From the NCBI RefSeq assembly GCF_003265345.1, contig NZ_QFWW01000007.1, positions 332,036 through 396,035 on the forward strand: a stretch of 64,000 nt of DNA. The letters are read 5' to 3'. The notes beneath the pieces were generated by a model that saw only the letters and a program-made list of their open reading frames with translations, was not told the DNA's origin and did no database searches. The stretch is from Lentzea terrae (lineage in GTDB: Bacteria; Actinomycetota; Actinomycetes; Mycobacteriales; Pseudonocardiaceae). Within the stretch, counting starts at the first letter, position 1, and each line of letters starts with the position of its first letter. A program made the translations under genes and the position numbers. This document shows positions 32,815-40,266 of this stretch, piece after piece.

Positions 32815-33252
32815 ATGAAGCGCACAACCTTCGTGGCCGCCGCCGCGTTGCTCCTGGGAGTGGCAACGGCCGGTCAGGCACAGGCGGAGAGCGCTCCCGG
32901 CTGCGGACCGGTGACGCAGATCGGCAGGACCGCCCACGTCGGCGACCACGGGCAGCAGTGGGCGTCGGTGAAGCAGTTCAAGGGCTGCGGCAAGAACTGG
33001 GCGTACGTCTACACCTGGTCGGACGTCCACAACGGCGGCGCTCCGTACACGCCGAAGCTCATCTCGATCGAGCAATGGGCGCACAAGGACGCGACTGAGC
33101 CGTACGGCCACCCCGGTCTGGAGAAGGGCCGCTACCGCCAGCAGGAACTGTGGTCCCGCGGCACCAACACCCTGAACGACTGCACCTCCGCGTACGTCGA
33201 GTGGTACTCCGGCGCCATGACCTACCGGGTGCGCACCGACATCCGCTGCTGA
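32815..33252 (+). CDS. Small secreted protein, probably disulfide-bonded
   Basis: 145 residues. Signal peptide MKRTTFVAAAALLLGVATAGQAQA, then a compact domain of about 120 residues rich in Trp/Tyr (QQWASVKQFKGCGKNWAYVYTW; YVEWYSGAMTYRVRTDIRC). Four Cys in the mature part (APGCGP, KGCGK, NDCTS, IRC) would form two disulfides. No family recognised. It sits divergently from the SARP regulator with SARP-like repeats in its promoter. Confidence 0.8.
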   Translation: MKRTTFVAAAALLLGVATAGQAQAESAPGCGPVTQIGRTAHVGDHGQQWASVKQFKGCGKNWAYVYTWSDVHNGGAPYTPKLISIEQWAHKDATEPYGHPGLEKGRYRQQELWSRGTNTLNDCTSAYVEWYSGAMTYRVRTDIRC

Positions 33253-33310
33253 TCACACCAGAACGCCGAGCGGCGCCAAGGCCCCCCAGCTAGGCGTCGT
33301 TCGGGCACTG

Positions 33311-33361
33311 GCACCGCCGGGACTCGAAGCCCAAACCTCTCCTCGAGCCCCGGCGGTGCCT
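33311..33361. terminator. Hairpin terminator after the secreted-protein gene
   Basis: A 17-bp stem GGCACCGCCGGGACTCG (33311-33327) / CGAGCCCCGGCGGTGCC (33345-33361) with a single G-U type mismatch and a 17-nt loop. No T-tract, as usual for actinobacteria. It lies 58 bp after the stop of the secreted-protein gene. Confidence 0.65.
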
Positions 33362-33367
33362 TCCAGG

Positions 33368-33474
33368 AGTGCTGTGACCGTCGGCCTCCGCCGCGTCTTC
33401 CGGCGCTCAGCAGGGCGCCTCGCGGCCGTCTGAGCGTCGAAATACGGGGCGAAGGCCGACGGTCACAGCGCTCT
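33368..33474. repeat. Large inverted repeat, 17-21 bp arms around a structured loop
   Basis: GCTGTGACCGTCGGCCT (33372-33388) pairs perfectly with 33454-33470; pairing extends outward to 33368 and 33474 with one wobble. The 65-nt loop contains a second pairing, CGCTCAG with CTGAGCG. It ends 2 bp before the stop codon of the leftward TPR gene, so it may be that gene's terminator. The 33253-33476 gap otherwise holds no coding frame that I can support. Confidence 0.6.
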
Positions 33475-33476
33475 GT

Positions 33477-34433
33477 TCAAGCCGCTCCCCGCGAGGACAT
33501 GAACTCCCCGAGGCGCGTCGACAGCTCGTCCGCGGCCTCGTTGCCCCGCAACCGCTCCGCCTCCTGCTTCAACGGCCGCATCCGGTCCCGCGTGCGCGCC
33601 GAGCGGATGGGGCCGGACACCGCGATCGCCTGCTCCCCGATGTCCCGCGCGTGTTCGGCCTCGTTCTGCACCAGGTAGTTCACGGCCAGCGCGGCAAGCC
33701 GGAACGACTGGCTGCGCGACGCCTCCTCGCCACCGGAGGCGATGGCCCTGGTCAGCAACGGGATGGCGGACCGCGCGTACTTCACGTCGCACGTGCGCGC
33801 GAGTTCGGTGTGGACCATGCCGCCGATCGACACCAGGTCGGCCAGGTCGAAGAAACGTGCCCACGGCGGTGCGTCCTCGGCCTCAGCGCGTTGGAACTCC
33901 TCCTCCGCGCGTGCGAACTGGCGCAACGCCTGCCTTTCGGCACCCATCTTCGCGAACGCCCACGCCTCGTTGGCGTGCAGGATCGACACGGCCAATGTGG
34001 AGCCACTGGCCTGTGCGATGGGCAGACCGCGTTGAAAGGACGCCAACGCGTCCTCGGCGAGTTCGTAGTGCAGATGCACGCGGCCCATCCGGTAGTGGAT
34101 GTTGGCCTCCAACGCGCTGTTGCCCGAGGCACGCGCGAGATCCATCGCACGGCCGAAGTGCAGATGCGCGGACTCCAGAAGTCCCATGTCGAACGACGCC
34201 CAGCCGGCCAGGTTGTGCAGGTCCGCGATGGCCACCTGGAGCCGTTGCAGCACGTGTCCGGACGAGCCGGCGTCGAGCAGCGGGTTCGCCCAGTTCAACA
34301 ATGCGACGCAGGCATCCCGGCAGGCGCCTCCGCCGTATTCGTAGTCGAGTGCCCGCAAGGCACTCGTCAGCGTTTCCACGTGCCGCACGTCTGTTTTGTC
34401 CACGCGAGCTGGAAAAGCTTCGCCGTTGAACAT
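33477..34433 (-). CDS. Orphan TPR sensor protein, HTH-less relative of actinobacterial XRE regulators
   Basis: 318 residues, all helical with TPR-like repeats. The stretch LTSALRALDYEYGGGACRDACVALL followed by LQVAIADLHNLAGWASFDMG is the start of the C-terminal sensor part of many actinobacterial XRE-TPR regulators, but here it stands at the N-terminus and no DNA-binding domain is present. The ATG at 34433 has an excellent AGGAGG site 8 nt upstream, so the lack of the HTH is real. It is a paralogue of the gene at 44002-44874. Likely a signalling or protein-interaction module; function unknown. Confidence 0.8.
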   Translation of the reverse strand: MFNGEAFPARVDKTDVRHVETLTSALRALDYEYGGGACRDACVALLNWANPLLDAGSSGHVLQRLQVAIADLHNLAGWASFDMGLLESAHLHFGRAMDLARASGNSALEANIHYRMGRVHLHYELAEDALASFQRGLPIAQASGSTLAVSILHANEAWAFAKMGAERQALRQFARAEEEFQRAEAEDAPPWARFFDLADLVSIGGMVHTELARTCDVKYARSAIPLLTRAIASGGEEASRSQSFRLAALAVNYLVQNEAEHARDIGEQAIAVSGPIRSARTRDRMRPLKQEAERLRGNEAADELSTRLGEFMSSRGAA

Positions 34434-34573
34434 AGCTGGTCCTCCTGACGTGCGCTGGACACCCGCTGCAAACAGGTACCCGTTACACACCGCCGGTACT
34501 CACCGCGCCGTCGCCACCATCCCGTTGTTCGGCCTGGTCGGGAAGGGTCTTTGGACTCTCCCGGAACACGTGC

Positions 34574-34605
34574 GCGCGACCACCACAACGCCGTGGTGGT
34601 CGCGC
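34574..34605. terminator. Perfect 13-bp hairpin
   Basis: GCGCGACCACCAC (34574-34586) and GTGGTGGTCGCGC (34593-34605) with a 6-nt loop. It lies between the end of the P450/ferredoxin transcript and the TPR gene on the same strand, and is best read as the terminator of the former. The rest of 34434-34713 shows no gene. Confidence 0.65.
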
Positions 34606-34713
34606 CTACGATTCTGGACGGGCAGCGTGATCGGAAAGGGGCCATCGAGGTGTCAGCAAAAGGGAGCTGAATCAATTTCCAGTGAGGACACCTCACCGGA
34701 ACGGCCGATCAAG

Positions 34714-34908
34714 TCACTCTTCCAGGCTCACCACCTGAGCGGGGCACCGGTCGACTGCGTCACGAACCCCCGGCAACAGGTCGGCAGGAGGTTCGGCGAT
34801 CACCACGAACCCGAGCCCGTCGTCATCCGACTGATCGAACACGTCCGGTGCGGCGAGCACGCACTGACCCGATCCGATGCATCCCGTCTGGTCTATCCGG
34901 ACCGTCAT
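34714..34908 (-). CDS. [3Fe-4S] ferredoxin partnered with the second P450
   Basis: 64 residues: MTVRIDQTGCIGSGQC, APDVFDQSDDDGLGFV, RCPAQVVSLEE. The Cys pattern matches P450-linked [3Fe-4S] ferredoxins. Its ATG is in an ATGA overlap with the P450 stop (34908-34910), so the two proteins are made together. A paralogue of the ferredoxin at 28152. Confidence 0.92.
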   Translation of the reverse strand: MTVRIDQTGCIGSGQCVLAAPDVFDQSDDDGLGFVVIAEPPADLLPGVRDAVDRCPAQVVSLEE

Positions 34909-36101
34909 CACCACACCACCGGGATCGCGGACGCGCCGTAAGTGATCATGTCCTCGCGGAAGCTCATCTCCGTCACGGGCACCGCGGGGCGCAGGTTCGG
35001 GAACCGGGTGAAGAGCGACCGGAGCAGGATCTGCAGCTCCGCGCGGGCCAGGTTCGCGCCCAGGCACTGGTGCGGACCGAAGCCGAACCCGAGGTGCGAC
35101 ACGGCCCGGCGTTCCAGGTCCAGCTCGCTCGCGTGCGGGCAGAGCTCCTCGTCCAGGTTGGCGTGCAACGACACCGCCGCCCACTCGCCCGCCCGCACGG
35201 TCACGCCGTCGACCTCGACGTCCTCCAGCGCCCTGCGCGCGATGCCGGCGCCGCCGAGCCTGCCGATCGTGTACCGCATCAGCTCCTCGACGATCACGTC
35301 GGCGCGGCTCGGGTCGCGCTGCAGGATCTCCAGCTGGTCGGGACGTTCGAACAGGGTGAGCGTGAAGAGGCCGAAGAAGTTCGACGTCGTCTCGTGGCCT
35401 GCCACGAGCAGACCGATGGCGAGCAGCATCAGCTCGTCCATGTCGAAGTCGGTCTCGTTGACCATCAGGCCGATCATGTCGCTGGTGTCGCCGGAGGCCT
35501 TCTTCTCCGCGACGACCTTGGCGATCACCTGGCCCAGCTCGGCGGCCTTCGCCTCGTACTCGGCCCTGGAACCGTTCTTGCCGAGCATCTCCCTGGCGGT
35601 GGCCTGGAACAGCGCCTGGTGCTCTGGCGGAACGCCGAGCAGTTCGGCGATCACCAGCGACGGCACCGGCAGGCACAACGAGGACACGAGGTCGGCGGGA
35701 GTACCCGCGCGCTCCATCTCGTCGAGGTGCTCGTCGACGATTCGCTGGATGCGCGGCCGCATCTCGTTGAGGCGCTTGACCATGAAGCCGCGCGACAACG
35801 GACGGCGCAGCCGGAGGTGCTCCTCGCCGTCCATCGAGTTCATGTTGCCGGGCTGACCGGCGTCGAGCACGGGCTCGCCCTCGGTGCGCATCTCCGGCCC
35901 ACCATTGCGGTTCGCGCTGAACCTCTGGTCCGACAGCACCTGCCGCACCCCGGCGTAACTGCTGATCAGCCAGCCCTCGACGCCGTTCGGCCAGCGCATC
36001 CGCACGGGTCCGTTGCTGATGGCCTCCTCGAAGCCGGCGGGCGGCCCGAGCGGGTGTACGCGGTTCTCGTGGGGGACTGGACAGACGGCAGCTTCAGTCA
36101 C
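34908..36101 (-). CDS. Cytochrome P450
   Basis: 397 residues from the GTG at 36101, which has GAGGAG six bases upstream; a longer frame from ATG 36143 is less likely. Motifs: I-helix IGLLVAGHETTSNF, K-helix EELMRY, haem loop FGFGPHQCLGANLAR with Cys at about residue 346. The N-terminal AAVCPVPHENRVHPLGPPAGFEE resembles the CYP105/107-like group of secondary-metabolism and xenobiotic P450s. A palindrome that may bind the neighbouring TetR lies in its leader. Substrate unknown. Confidence 0.92.
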   Translation of the reverse strand: MTEAAVCPVPHENRVHPLGPPAGFEEAISNGPVRMRWPNGVEGWLISSYAGVRQVLSDQRFSANRNGGPEMRTEGEPVLDAGQPGNMNSMDGEEHLRLRRPLSRGFMVKRLNEMRPRIQRIVDEHLDEMERAGTPADLVSSLCLPVPSLVIAELLGVPPEHQALFQATAREMLGKNGSRAEYEAKAAELGQVIAKVVAEKKASGDTSDMIGLMVNETDFDMDELMLLAIGLLVAGHETTSNFFGLFTLTLFERPDQLEILQRDPSRADVIVEELMRYTIGRLGGAGIARRALEDVEVDGVTVRAGEWAAVSLHANLDEELCPHASELDLERRAVSHLGFGFGPHQCLGANLARAELQILLRSLFTRFPNLRPAVPVTEMSFREDMITYGASAIPVVW

Positions 36102-36116
36102 GGGAGTCTCCTCAAC

Positions 36117-36132
36117 AGAACAAAACTGTTCT
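36117..36132. promoter_or_regulatory. Candidate TetR operator AGAACA-N4-TGTTCT
   Basis: A perfect 6-bp inverted repeat in an AT-rich stretch between the TetR gene and the P450 start, 15 bp upstream of the P450 GTG. This is the most AT-rich segment for kilobases, and its location suits repression of the P450/ferredoxin pair by the TetR encoded just upstream. Confidence 0.6.
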
Positions 36133-36178
36133 TTTGAAACCATGACCGAACGTAGCGAAGAAACTACGAGCTGACGAG

Positions 36179-36742
36179 TTATTTGGTTCGAAAGGTCCCG
36201 ATCAGCGGTCTCAACAGGCCGTCGACGATTCCGTCGATCACGCCCTGTTCTTCTGACCGCAGGACGAACGTCGAGATCAGCGCGGTGATGAGGATGTCGG
36301 CGTCGAGGCGGTCCGGCAGCTCGCCGCGCGCCTTCGCCCGGTCGACCGCGATCCGCAGGTGCTTCGTGTAGGCGCGGTCGACGTGCTCCTCGCGCAGGCA
36401 GGCGAGATCGGCGTCCTGGCGGCTGCCCTCGAGCAGGCCGAGGAAGATCCCCGCGGTGTCGAACGGCATCGGCTCGCCCCACGAGCGCAGGATCTGCCGG
36501 ACGTCCTCGGCGAACGTGCCCTCGTCCGGCTGCGGCAGCTCCGGCAGGTTCGCCTTCAGCGCATCCATGATCAACCGCGCCTTGGACGGCCAGCGCTGGT
36601 AGAGACTCGCCTTGCTGGCCCGCGCCCTGGCCGCGACGAGGTCCATGTTGAACCTGGCGTAGCCGACCTCGGCCAGCACGTCGAGCACGGCGGCGAAGAC
36701 CTCCTGCAGACGCTCCGGCGCGTCCAAGGGCATGCGACCCAA
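36179..36742 (-). CDS. TetR-family regulator of the P450/ferredoxin pair
   Basis: 187 residues from a TTG at 36742 with GGGAG upstream; the ATG at 36733 is an alternative. The helix-turn-helix is LDVLAEVGYARFNMDLVAARARASKASLYQRWPSKARL. The C-terminal domain is of the TetR_C_33-like helical type (VDRAKARGELPDRLDADILITALIS). It lies 77 bp upstream of the P450 on the same strand with a palindrome in between, and 24 bp downstream of the glycosyltransferase gene. Confidence 0.87.
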   Translation of the reverse strand: MGRMPLDAPERLQEVFAAVLDVLAEVGYARFNMDLVAARARASKASLYQRWPSKARLIMDALKANLPELPQPDEGTFAEDVRQILRSWGEPMPFDTAGIFLGLLEGSRQDADLACLREEHVDRAYTKHLRIAVDRAKARGELPDRLDADILITALISTFVLRSEEQGVIDGIVDGLLRPLIGTFRTK

Positions 36743-36766
36743 CCGTGCTCCCTGCCCGACACCGAC

Positions 36767-38659
36767 TTAGGTGACGTGCACCGTACCGCCGGGCGCGTCC
36801 GCGAGCAGACCCGTCCTCCGCACCTTCATCCACCGCAGCTGCGTGCCGTGCAGCGCGGTGATCAACGACTGGATGACCACGGCGTACATCAGCTGCCTGT
36901 ATACAATCTGCTGTAGGGGATATGCCCACAACGGCTTGAGCGACTCGCCGTCCAGCCTCAGCGCGTAGCCGGCGCTCGCGGTCTGCAGTAGCAGGAATAC
37001 CGTCCACACGACGAATCCGAGCGGCGCGTCTGCCACCAGAAAACCGTATACAACATACAGATCCATCAGCGGCGCGAGCAGCGGCAGCAGCAGGTGGAAC
37101 GCCAGCAGGTAGATGAGGCCGAACCTGCCCATCGGCCCGTTCTCCAGCAACGCCCCGCGATGTTTCCACATCGACTGGAAAGTGCCGTACGACCAGCGGT
37201 AACGCTGCCGGAACAGCCCGGGGACCGTGCTCGGCGCCTCGGTCCACGCCTTCGCCTGCTGCCGGTACGCGACCCGCCACCCCGCCCGCGTGACCGCCAT
37301 CGTGAGGTCGGTGTCCTCGGCCAGCGTGTGGTCGCTGATGCCGCCGACGTCGGTGAGCGCGGACTTGCGGAACGCCCCGACCGCGCCGGGCACGGTCGGG
37401 ATGCAGCGCAACGCGTGCAGGATCTGCCGGTCCAGGTTGGACCCGGCGCAGTACTCGAGGTGCTGCCAGCGCCCCAGCAGGCCCGTGCGGTTGCCGACCT
37501 TGGCGTTGCCGGAGACCGCGCCGACCTGCTCGTCGGCGAACGGCTGCACGAGCTCGCCGATCGTGTCCGGCTCGAAGATCGTGTCGCCGTCGAGCAGCAC
37601 CAGCACGTCGTGCTTCGCCTTGCGGATTCCGGTGTTGAGAGCGGCCGGCTTGCCCTGGTTGGCCTGCCGGAGCACCGTGACGCCGGGCAGGCCGAGCTCC
37701 TCCGCGCGGTCGCCGGTGCCGTCCGTCGAGCCGTCGTCGACCACGATCACCTCGACGTCGGCGCAGTGGTTGTTCGCGGCGATGGACCGCACCGTGGCGG
37801 CGATGTTCAGCGCCTCGTTGTACGCCGGGATGATCACCGAGACCGGTGGCGTGATCCACGGTGGCGGCGACTGCGCGGCCTCCCTGCGCAGCCGGCGGTC
37901 GGTGTGCGCGAGGCCGAGCTGCATGAGGGTGCGCAGCAGACCGAGCAGTGCCGCGATCGCGATCGCCGTGCCGAGCAGCATCAGCACGATGCCGCCGTTG
38001 CGCTGCGACCACGTCGTCACCGCACCGGTGAAGCGTTGGGTCGCGGTGGCCTCGACGGGGCGGTCGTCGGTGACCGTGACGAACCGGTAGCCGGGCGCCC
38101 TGGCCAGTTCACGGGCGATGTCGGCGCCGATGCTGCCGTCGTCGTGCAGCCGGACGACTCCCCTGCCGTGCTGCAACGACATCCGCACCAGCGTGCCGAT
38201 GTCCTGGTGGTCGCGGTCGCCGCTGTCCACCTCGACGGGCGCGCCGACGAGCCGCGTGTGAACGCCGAGCGCGTCCGCCAGCGCGGCCTGCGCGAACGCG
38301 AGGTTCAGCGCATCGCCGTGGTCGCCCTCGGCGCGGAAACCGTCGATGGCGATCTGGTGGCCCTCGTCCGCGATGCGCCTGGTCACCTCGGGATTGCGGG
38401 TGACCTGGGTGCCGATGACGAAGAAGGTCGCCTTGACGTTGATCTCCCGCAGCGCGGTGAGCAGCCGCGGTGTCCACTTCGGATCCGGGCCGCCGTGGAA
38501 CGCCAGCGCGAGCGTGCGTTCCGGCAGCTCCCGGTGTTCGCGGGCGTGCTGCACCGGTTCCGGCCTGATCGCGGTGTGGGCGTGGAACGAGACCACGCTG
38601 ATCAGCACGAGCAAACCGAGCAGGATGGAGACCCAGTGCAGCCGCGGCGGGCGCTTCAC
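36767..38659 (-). CDS. Processive family-2 glycosyltransferase fused to a degenerate NodB-like domain
   Basis: 630 residues. An N-terminal helix (WVSILLGLLVLISVVSFHAH) precedes a polysaccharide-deacetylase-like domain in which the catalytic TFDDGP motif reads AFHGGPDP and the metal-binding HxxxH region reads GHQIAIDG, so deacetylase activity is probably lost. After a second helix comes a GT2 domain: SVIIPAYNEALNIAATVRSI, VVDDGSTD, LLDGDTIF, TLAEDTDLT and the processive QRYRW motif, then four or more C-terminal helices forming an export channel. This is the layout of cellulose/PNAG-type synthases. The GTG start is in a GTGA overlap with the small membrane protein. Confidence 0.88.
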   Translation of the reverse strand: MKRPPRLHWVSILLGLLVLISVVSFHAHTAIRPEPVQHAREHRELPERTLALAFHGGPDPKWTPRLLTALREINVKATFFVIGTQVTRNPEVTRRIADEGHQIAIDGFRAEGDHGDALNLAFAQAALADALGVHTRLVGAPVEVDSGDRDHQDIGTLVRMSLQHGRGVVRLHDDGSIGADIARELARAPGYRFVTVTDDRPVEATATQRFTGAVTTWSQRNGGIVLMLLGTAIAIAALLGLLRTLMQLGLAHTDRRLRREAAQSPPPWITPPVSVIIPAYNEALNIAATVRSIAANNHCADVEVIVVDDGSTDGTGDRAEELGLPGVTVLRQANQGKPAALNTGIRKAKHDVLVLLDGDTIFEPDTIGELVQPFADEQVGAVSGNAKVGNRTGLLGRWQHLEYCAGSNLDRQILHALRCIPTVPGAVGAFRKSALTDVGGISDHTLAEDTDLTMAVTRAGWRVAYRQQAKAWTEAPSTVPGLFRQRYRWSYGTFQSMWKHRGALLENGPMGRFGLIYLLAFHLLLPLLAPLMDLYVVYGFLVADAPLGFVVWTVFLLLQTASAGYALRLDGESLKPLWAYPLQQIVYRQLMYAVVIQSLITALHGTQLRWMKVRRTGLLADAPGGTVHVT

Positions 38660-38781
38660 CACACTTCCAGCAGCGTGCCACCGACCACGGCGGCGAACCC
38701 GATCAGTCCACTTGCGACGGTCAGGCTGACCAGCCGCGCCACTACCCGTCTGCTGCCGACCGCGTCGACGAAGACCTGCAT
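38656..38781 (-). CDS. 41-residue single-helix membrane protein
   Basis: MQVFVDAVGSRRVVARLV, then a hydrophobic helix SLTVASGLIGFAAVVGGTLLEVW. A GGGGGGAAG purine run sits just before the ATG at 38781. It overlaps the end of the upstream membrane gene by 40 bp in another frame and joins the glycosyltransferase by a GTGA overlap. Single-helix partners are common for exopolysaccharide synthases. It may be an accessory subunit; function unproven. Confidence 0.7.
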   Translation of the reverse strand: MQVFVDAVGSRRVVARLVSLTVASGLIGFAAVVGGTLLEVW

Positions 38782-39170
38782 TCTTTCTTCTTCCCCCCGG
38801 AAACCGTCCGGACGACGACGACCACCAGAGCCGCGCCGACCGACGCCGCGAGCCACGGGAACCCGTTGACGAACCACGGGACCGCGTCCGCGGCGAACTC
38901 CTTGCTGCTCCCCCAGAACGACTGCCACTGCGTTTGCCGCCGCCAGGCCGCATTGCCCACCGCGACGACCAAGAACACGACAGGTGGCGCCGGTGCCACC
39001 GTCCACAACCCCACGCGACGCACGAGCGCCGAAGTCAGCAGCGCACCCGCCACCAACCAGACGCCGAAGGGCCAGCCGAGGTTGTCCCCGTCCACCCAGA
39101 TCCCCACCTGCGTGAACACCGCCAGCACCGCGAGCGCCGCCAGACTCGGCAGCTGAACCCCCATGACCAC
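38742..39170 (-). CDS. Small polytopic membrane protein (DUF6542-like)
   Basis: 142 residues with about four helices (SLAALAVLAVFTQVGIWV; FGVWLVAGALLTSALV; VVFLVVAVGNAAW; WLAASVGAALVVVVVRTV). The pattern, including GLWTVAPAPPVVFL, resembles the actinobacterial DUF6542 membrane proteins, a tentative match. First gene of a three-gene operon with the 41-residue protein and the processive glycosyltransferase. It diverges from the LCP-like gene across 28 bp. Confidence 0.7.
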   Translation of the reverse strand: MVMGVQLPSLAALAVLAVFTQVGIWVDGDNLGWPFGVWLVAGALLTSALVRRVGLWTVAPAPPVVFLVVAVGNAAWRRQTQWQSFWGSSKEFAADAVPWFVNGFPWLAASVGAALVVVVVRTVSGGKKKECRSSSTRSAADG

Positions 39171-39171
39171 C

Positions 39172-39177
39172 TAGAAT
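39172..39177 (+). promoter_or_regulatory. -10 box of the LCP-like gene
   Basis: TAGAAT lies 21 nt before the ATG at 39199, in the 28-bp gap to the divergent membrane-protein gene. The spacing allows a short leader containing the GGGGGTG purine run. Confidence 0.45.
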
Positions 39178-39198
39178 AGCCGCCGGGGGTGTCTCGTC

Positions 39199-40260
39199 AT
39201 GCGATCACGTGGCCGCTATCACCGCACGGCCTTTCTCGTCCTCATGCGTACCACGTGGGTGGTCGTGTGCGCGGCTGTGCTCGTCGTGTCGGGCATCGCC
39301 TGGTCGACCGTCGCCACGATCTCGACGGGCATCGAGCGGTCCGACGCGATCCCCGACGACGCTCCCCGCTCGTCGTCCGGCCGCAACATCCTGATCATGG
39401 GCCTGACCACCCGGCTGGACCTGCACGGCGAACCGCTGCCGGACGACGTGCTGCGGCGCCTGCAGGCGGGCGAGAGCGACCGCGGCGGCTACAACGCGAA
39501 CACGCTGATCCTGTTGCACATTCCGGTTTCCGGGCCGGCCGTCGCGATGTCCGTGCCGCGCGACAACCTCGTGCCGCTGGCGTCCGGCGGCGAGGGCAAG
39601 ATCAAGGAGGCCTACGGGCGGGCCAAGGTCGCCGAGGAGGACCGGCTGCGGGCGATCGGCCAGAACGACAAGCGGACGCTGGAACGCGCCGGGCGGGAGG
39701 CCGGGCGCAAGGCCCAGGTGCAGACCGTGGCGGGGTTCCTGAACCAGCCGGTCGACCACCTCGTGGAGATCTCGCTGATCGGGTTCTTCCACATCGCCGA
39801 AGGGCTCGGCGGCGTGGACGTGTGCCTGCAGAAGGCGACCAAGGACCCGTTGTCCGGCGCGGACTTCCCCGCCGGCCCGCAGCACCTGGACGCCGGCCAG
39901 TCGCTGTCGTTCGTGCGCCAGCGGCACGGCCTGCCGAACGGCGACCTGGACCGCACGAAGCGCCAGCAGGCGTTCCTCGCGGCCGTCGTGCGCCGGGTGA
40001 AGGGCGCGGACGTGGCGGCCGTCCAGTCGATGATCGACATGGCGAAGCAGGACGTCGTGCTGGACGCCAGGTTCGACCTCACCGAGTTCGCCCGCAACGT
40101 GCCGACCGAGGTGCGGTTCGAGACGCTGCCGGTCGAGGGCGGCGCGCACCTCGACGGCAAGGACGTGAACAAGGTCGACGCCGAGAAGGTGCGGTCGAAG
40201 GTGACCGAACTGGCCACCGCGCCGCCGCCGTCCGCCGACGGCGTGCCGTGCATTGACTAG
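39199..40260 (+). CDS. LytR-CpsA-Psr (LCP) family protein
   Basis: 353 residues. A cytoplasmic tail and one membrane helix (TWVVVCAAVLVVSGIAWSTV) precede an extracellular LCP domain: ILIMGLTTRLD, ANTLILLHIPVSGPAVAMSVPRDNLV, IGFFHIAEGLGGVDVCL, and the typical LDAGQSLSFVRQRHGLPNGDLDRTKRQQAFL. LCP enzymes attach secondary glycopolymers such as arabinogalactan or teichoic acids to peptidoglycan from lipid carriers. The Arg/Asp residues of the LDRTKRQQ motif are kept. ATG 39199 is used; ATG 39244 (MRTTWVVV) is an alternative. Its divergence from the processive glycosyltransferase operon suggests a shared cell-envelope role. Confidence 0.9.
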   Translation: MRSRGRYHRTAFLVLMRTTWVVVCAAVLVVSGIAWSTVATISTGIERSDAIPDDAPRSSSGRNILIMGLTTRLDLHGEPLPDDVLRRLQAGESDRGGYNANTLILLHIPVSGPAVAMSVPRDNLVPLASGGEGKIKEAYGRAKVAEEDRLRAIGQNDKRTLERAGREAGRKAQVQTVAGFLNQPVDHLVEISLIGFFHIAEGLGGVDVCLQKATKDPLSGADFPAGPQHLDAGQSLSFVRQRHGLPNGDLDRTKRQQAFLAAVVRRVKGADVAAVQSMIDMAKQDVVLDARFDLTEFARNVPTEVRFETLPVEGGAHLDGKDVNKVDAEKVRSKVTELATAPPPSADGVPCID

Positions 40261-40266
40261 AACCGT

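Noticed and set aside
33311-33361. GGGACTCGAAGCCC resembles the T-arm of a tRNA.
   Set aside because: No acceptor, D or anticodon arms pair around it; the flanks form a simple 17-bp hairpin.
34908-38012. A 1034-codon minus-strand frame that extends the second P450 far upstream.
   Set aside because: Everything before the GTG at 36101 is Arg/Ala-rich shadow translation of the TetR and glycosyltransferase genes. The P450 has a strong ribosome site at its own start.
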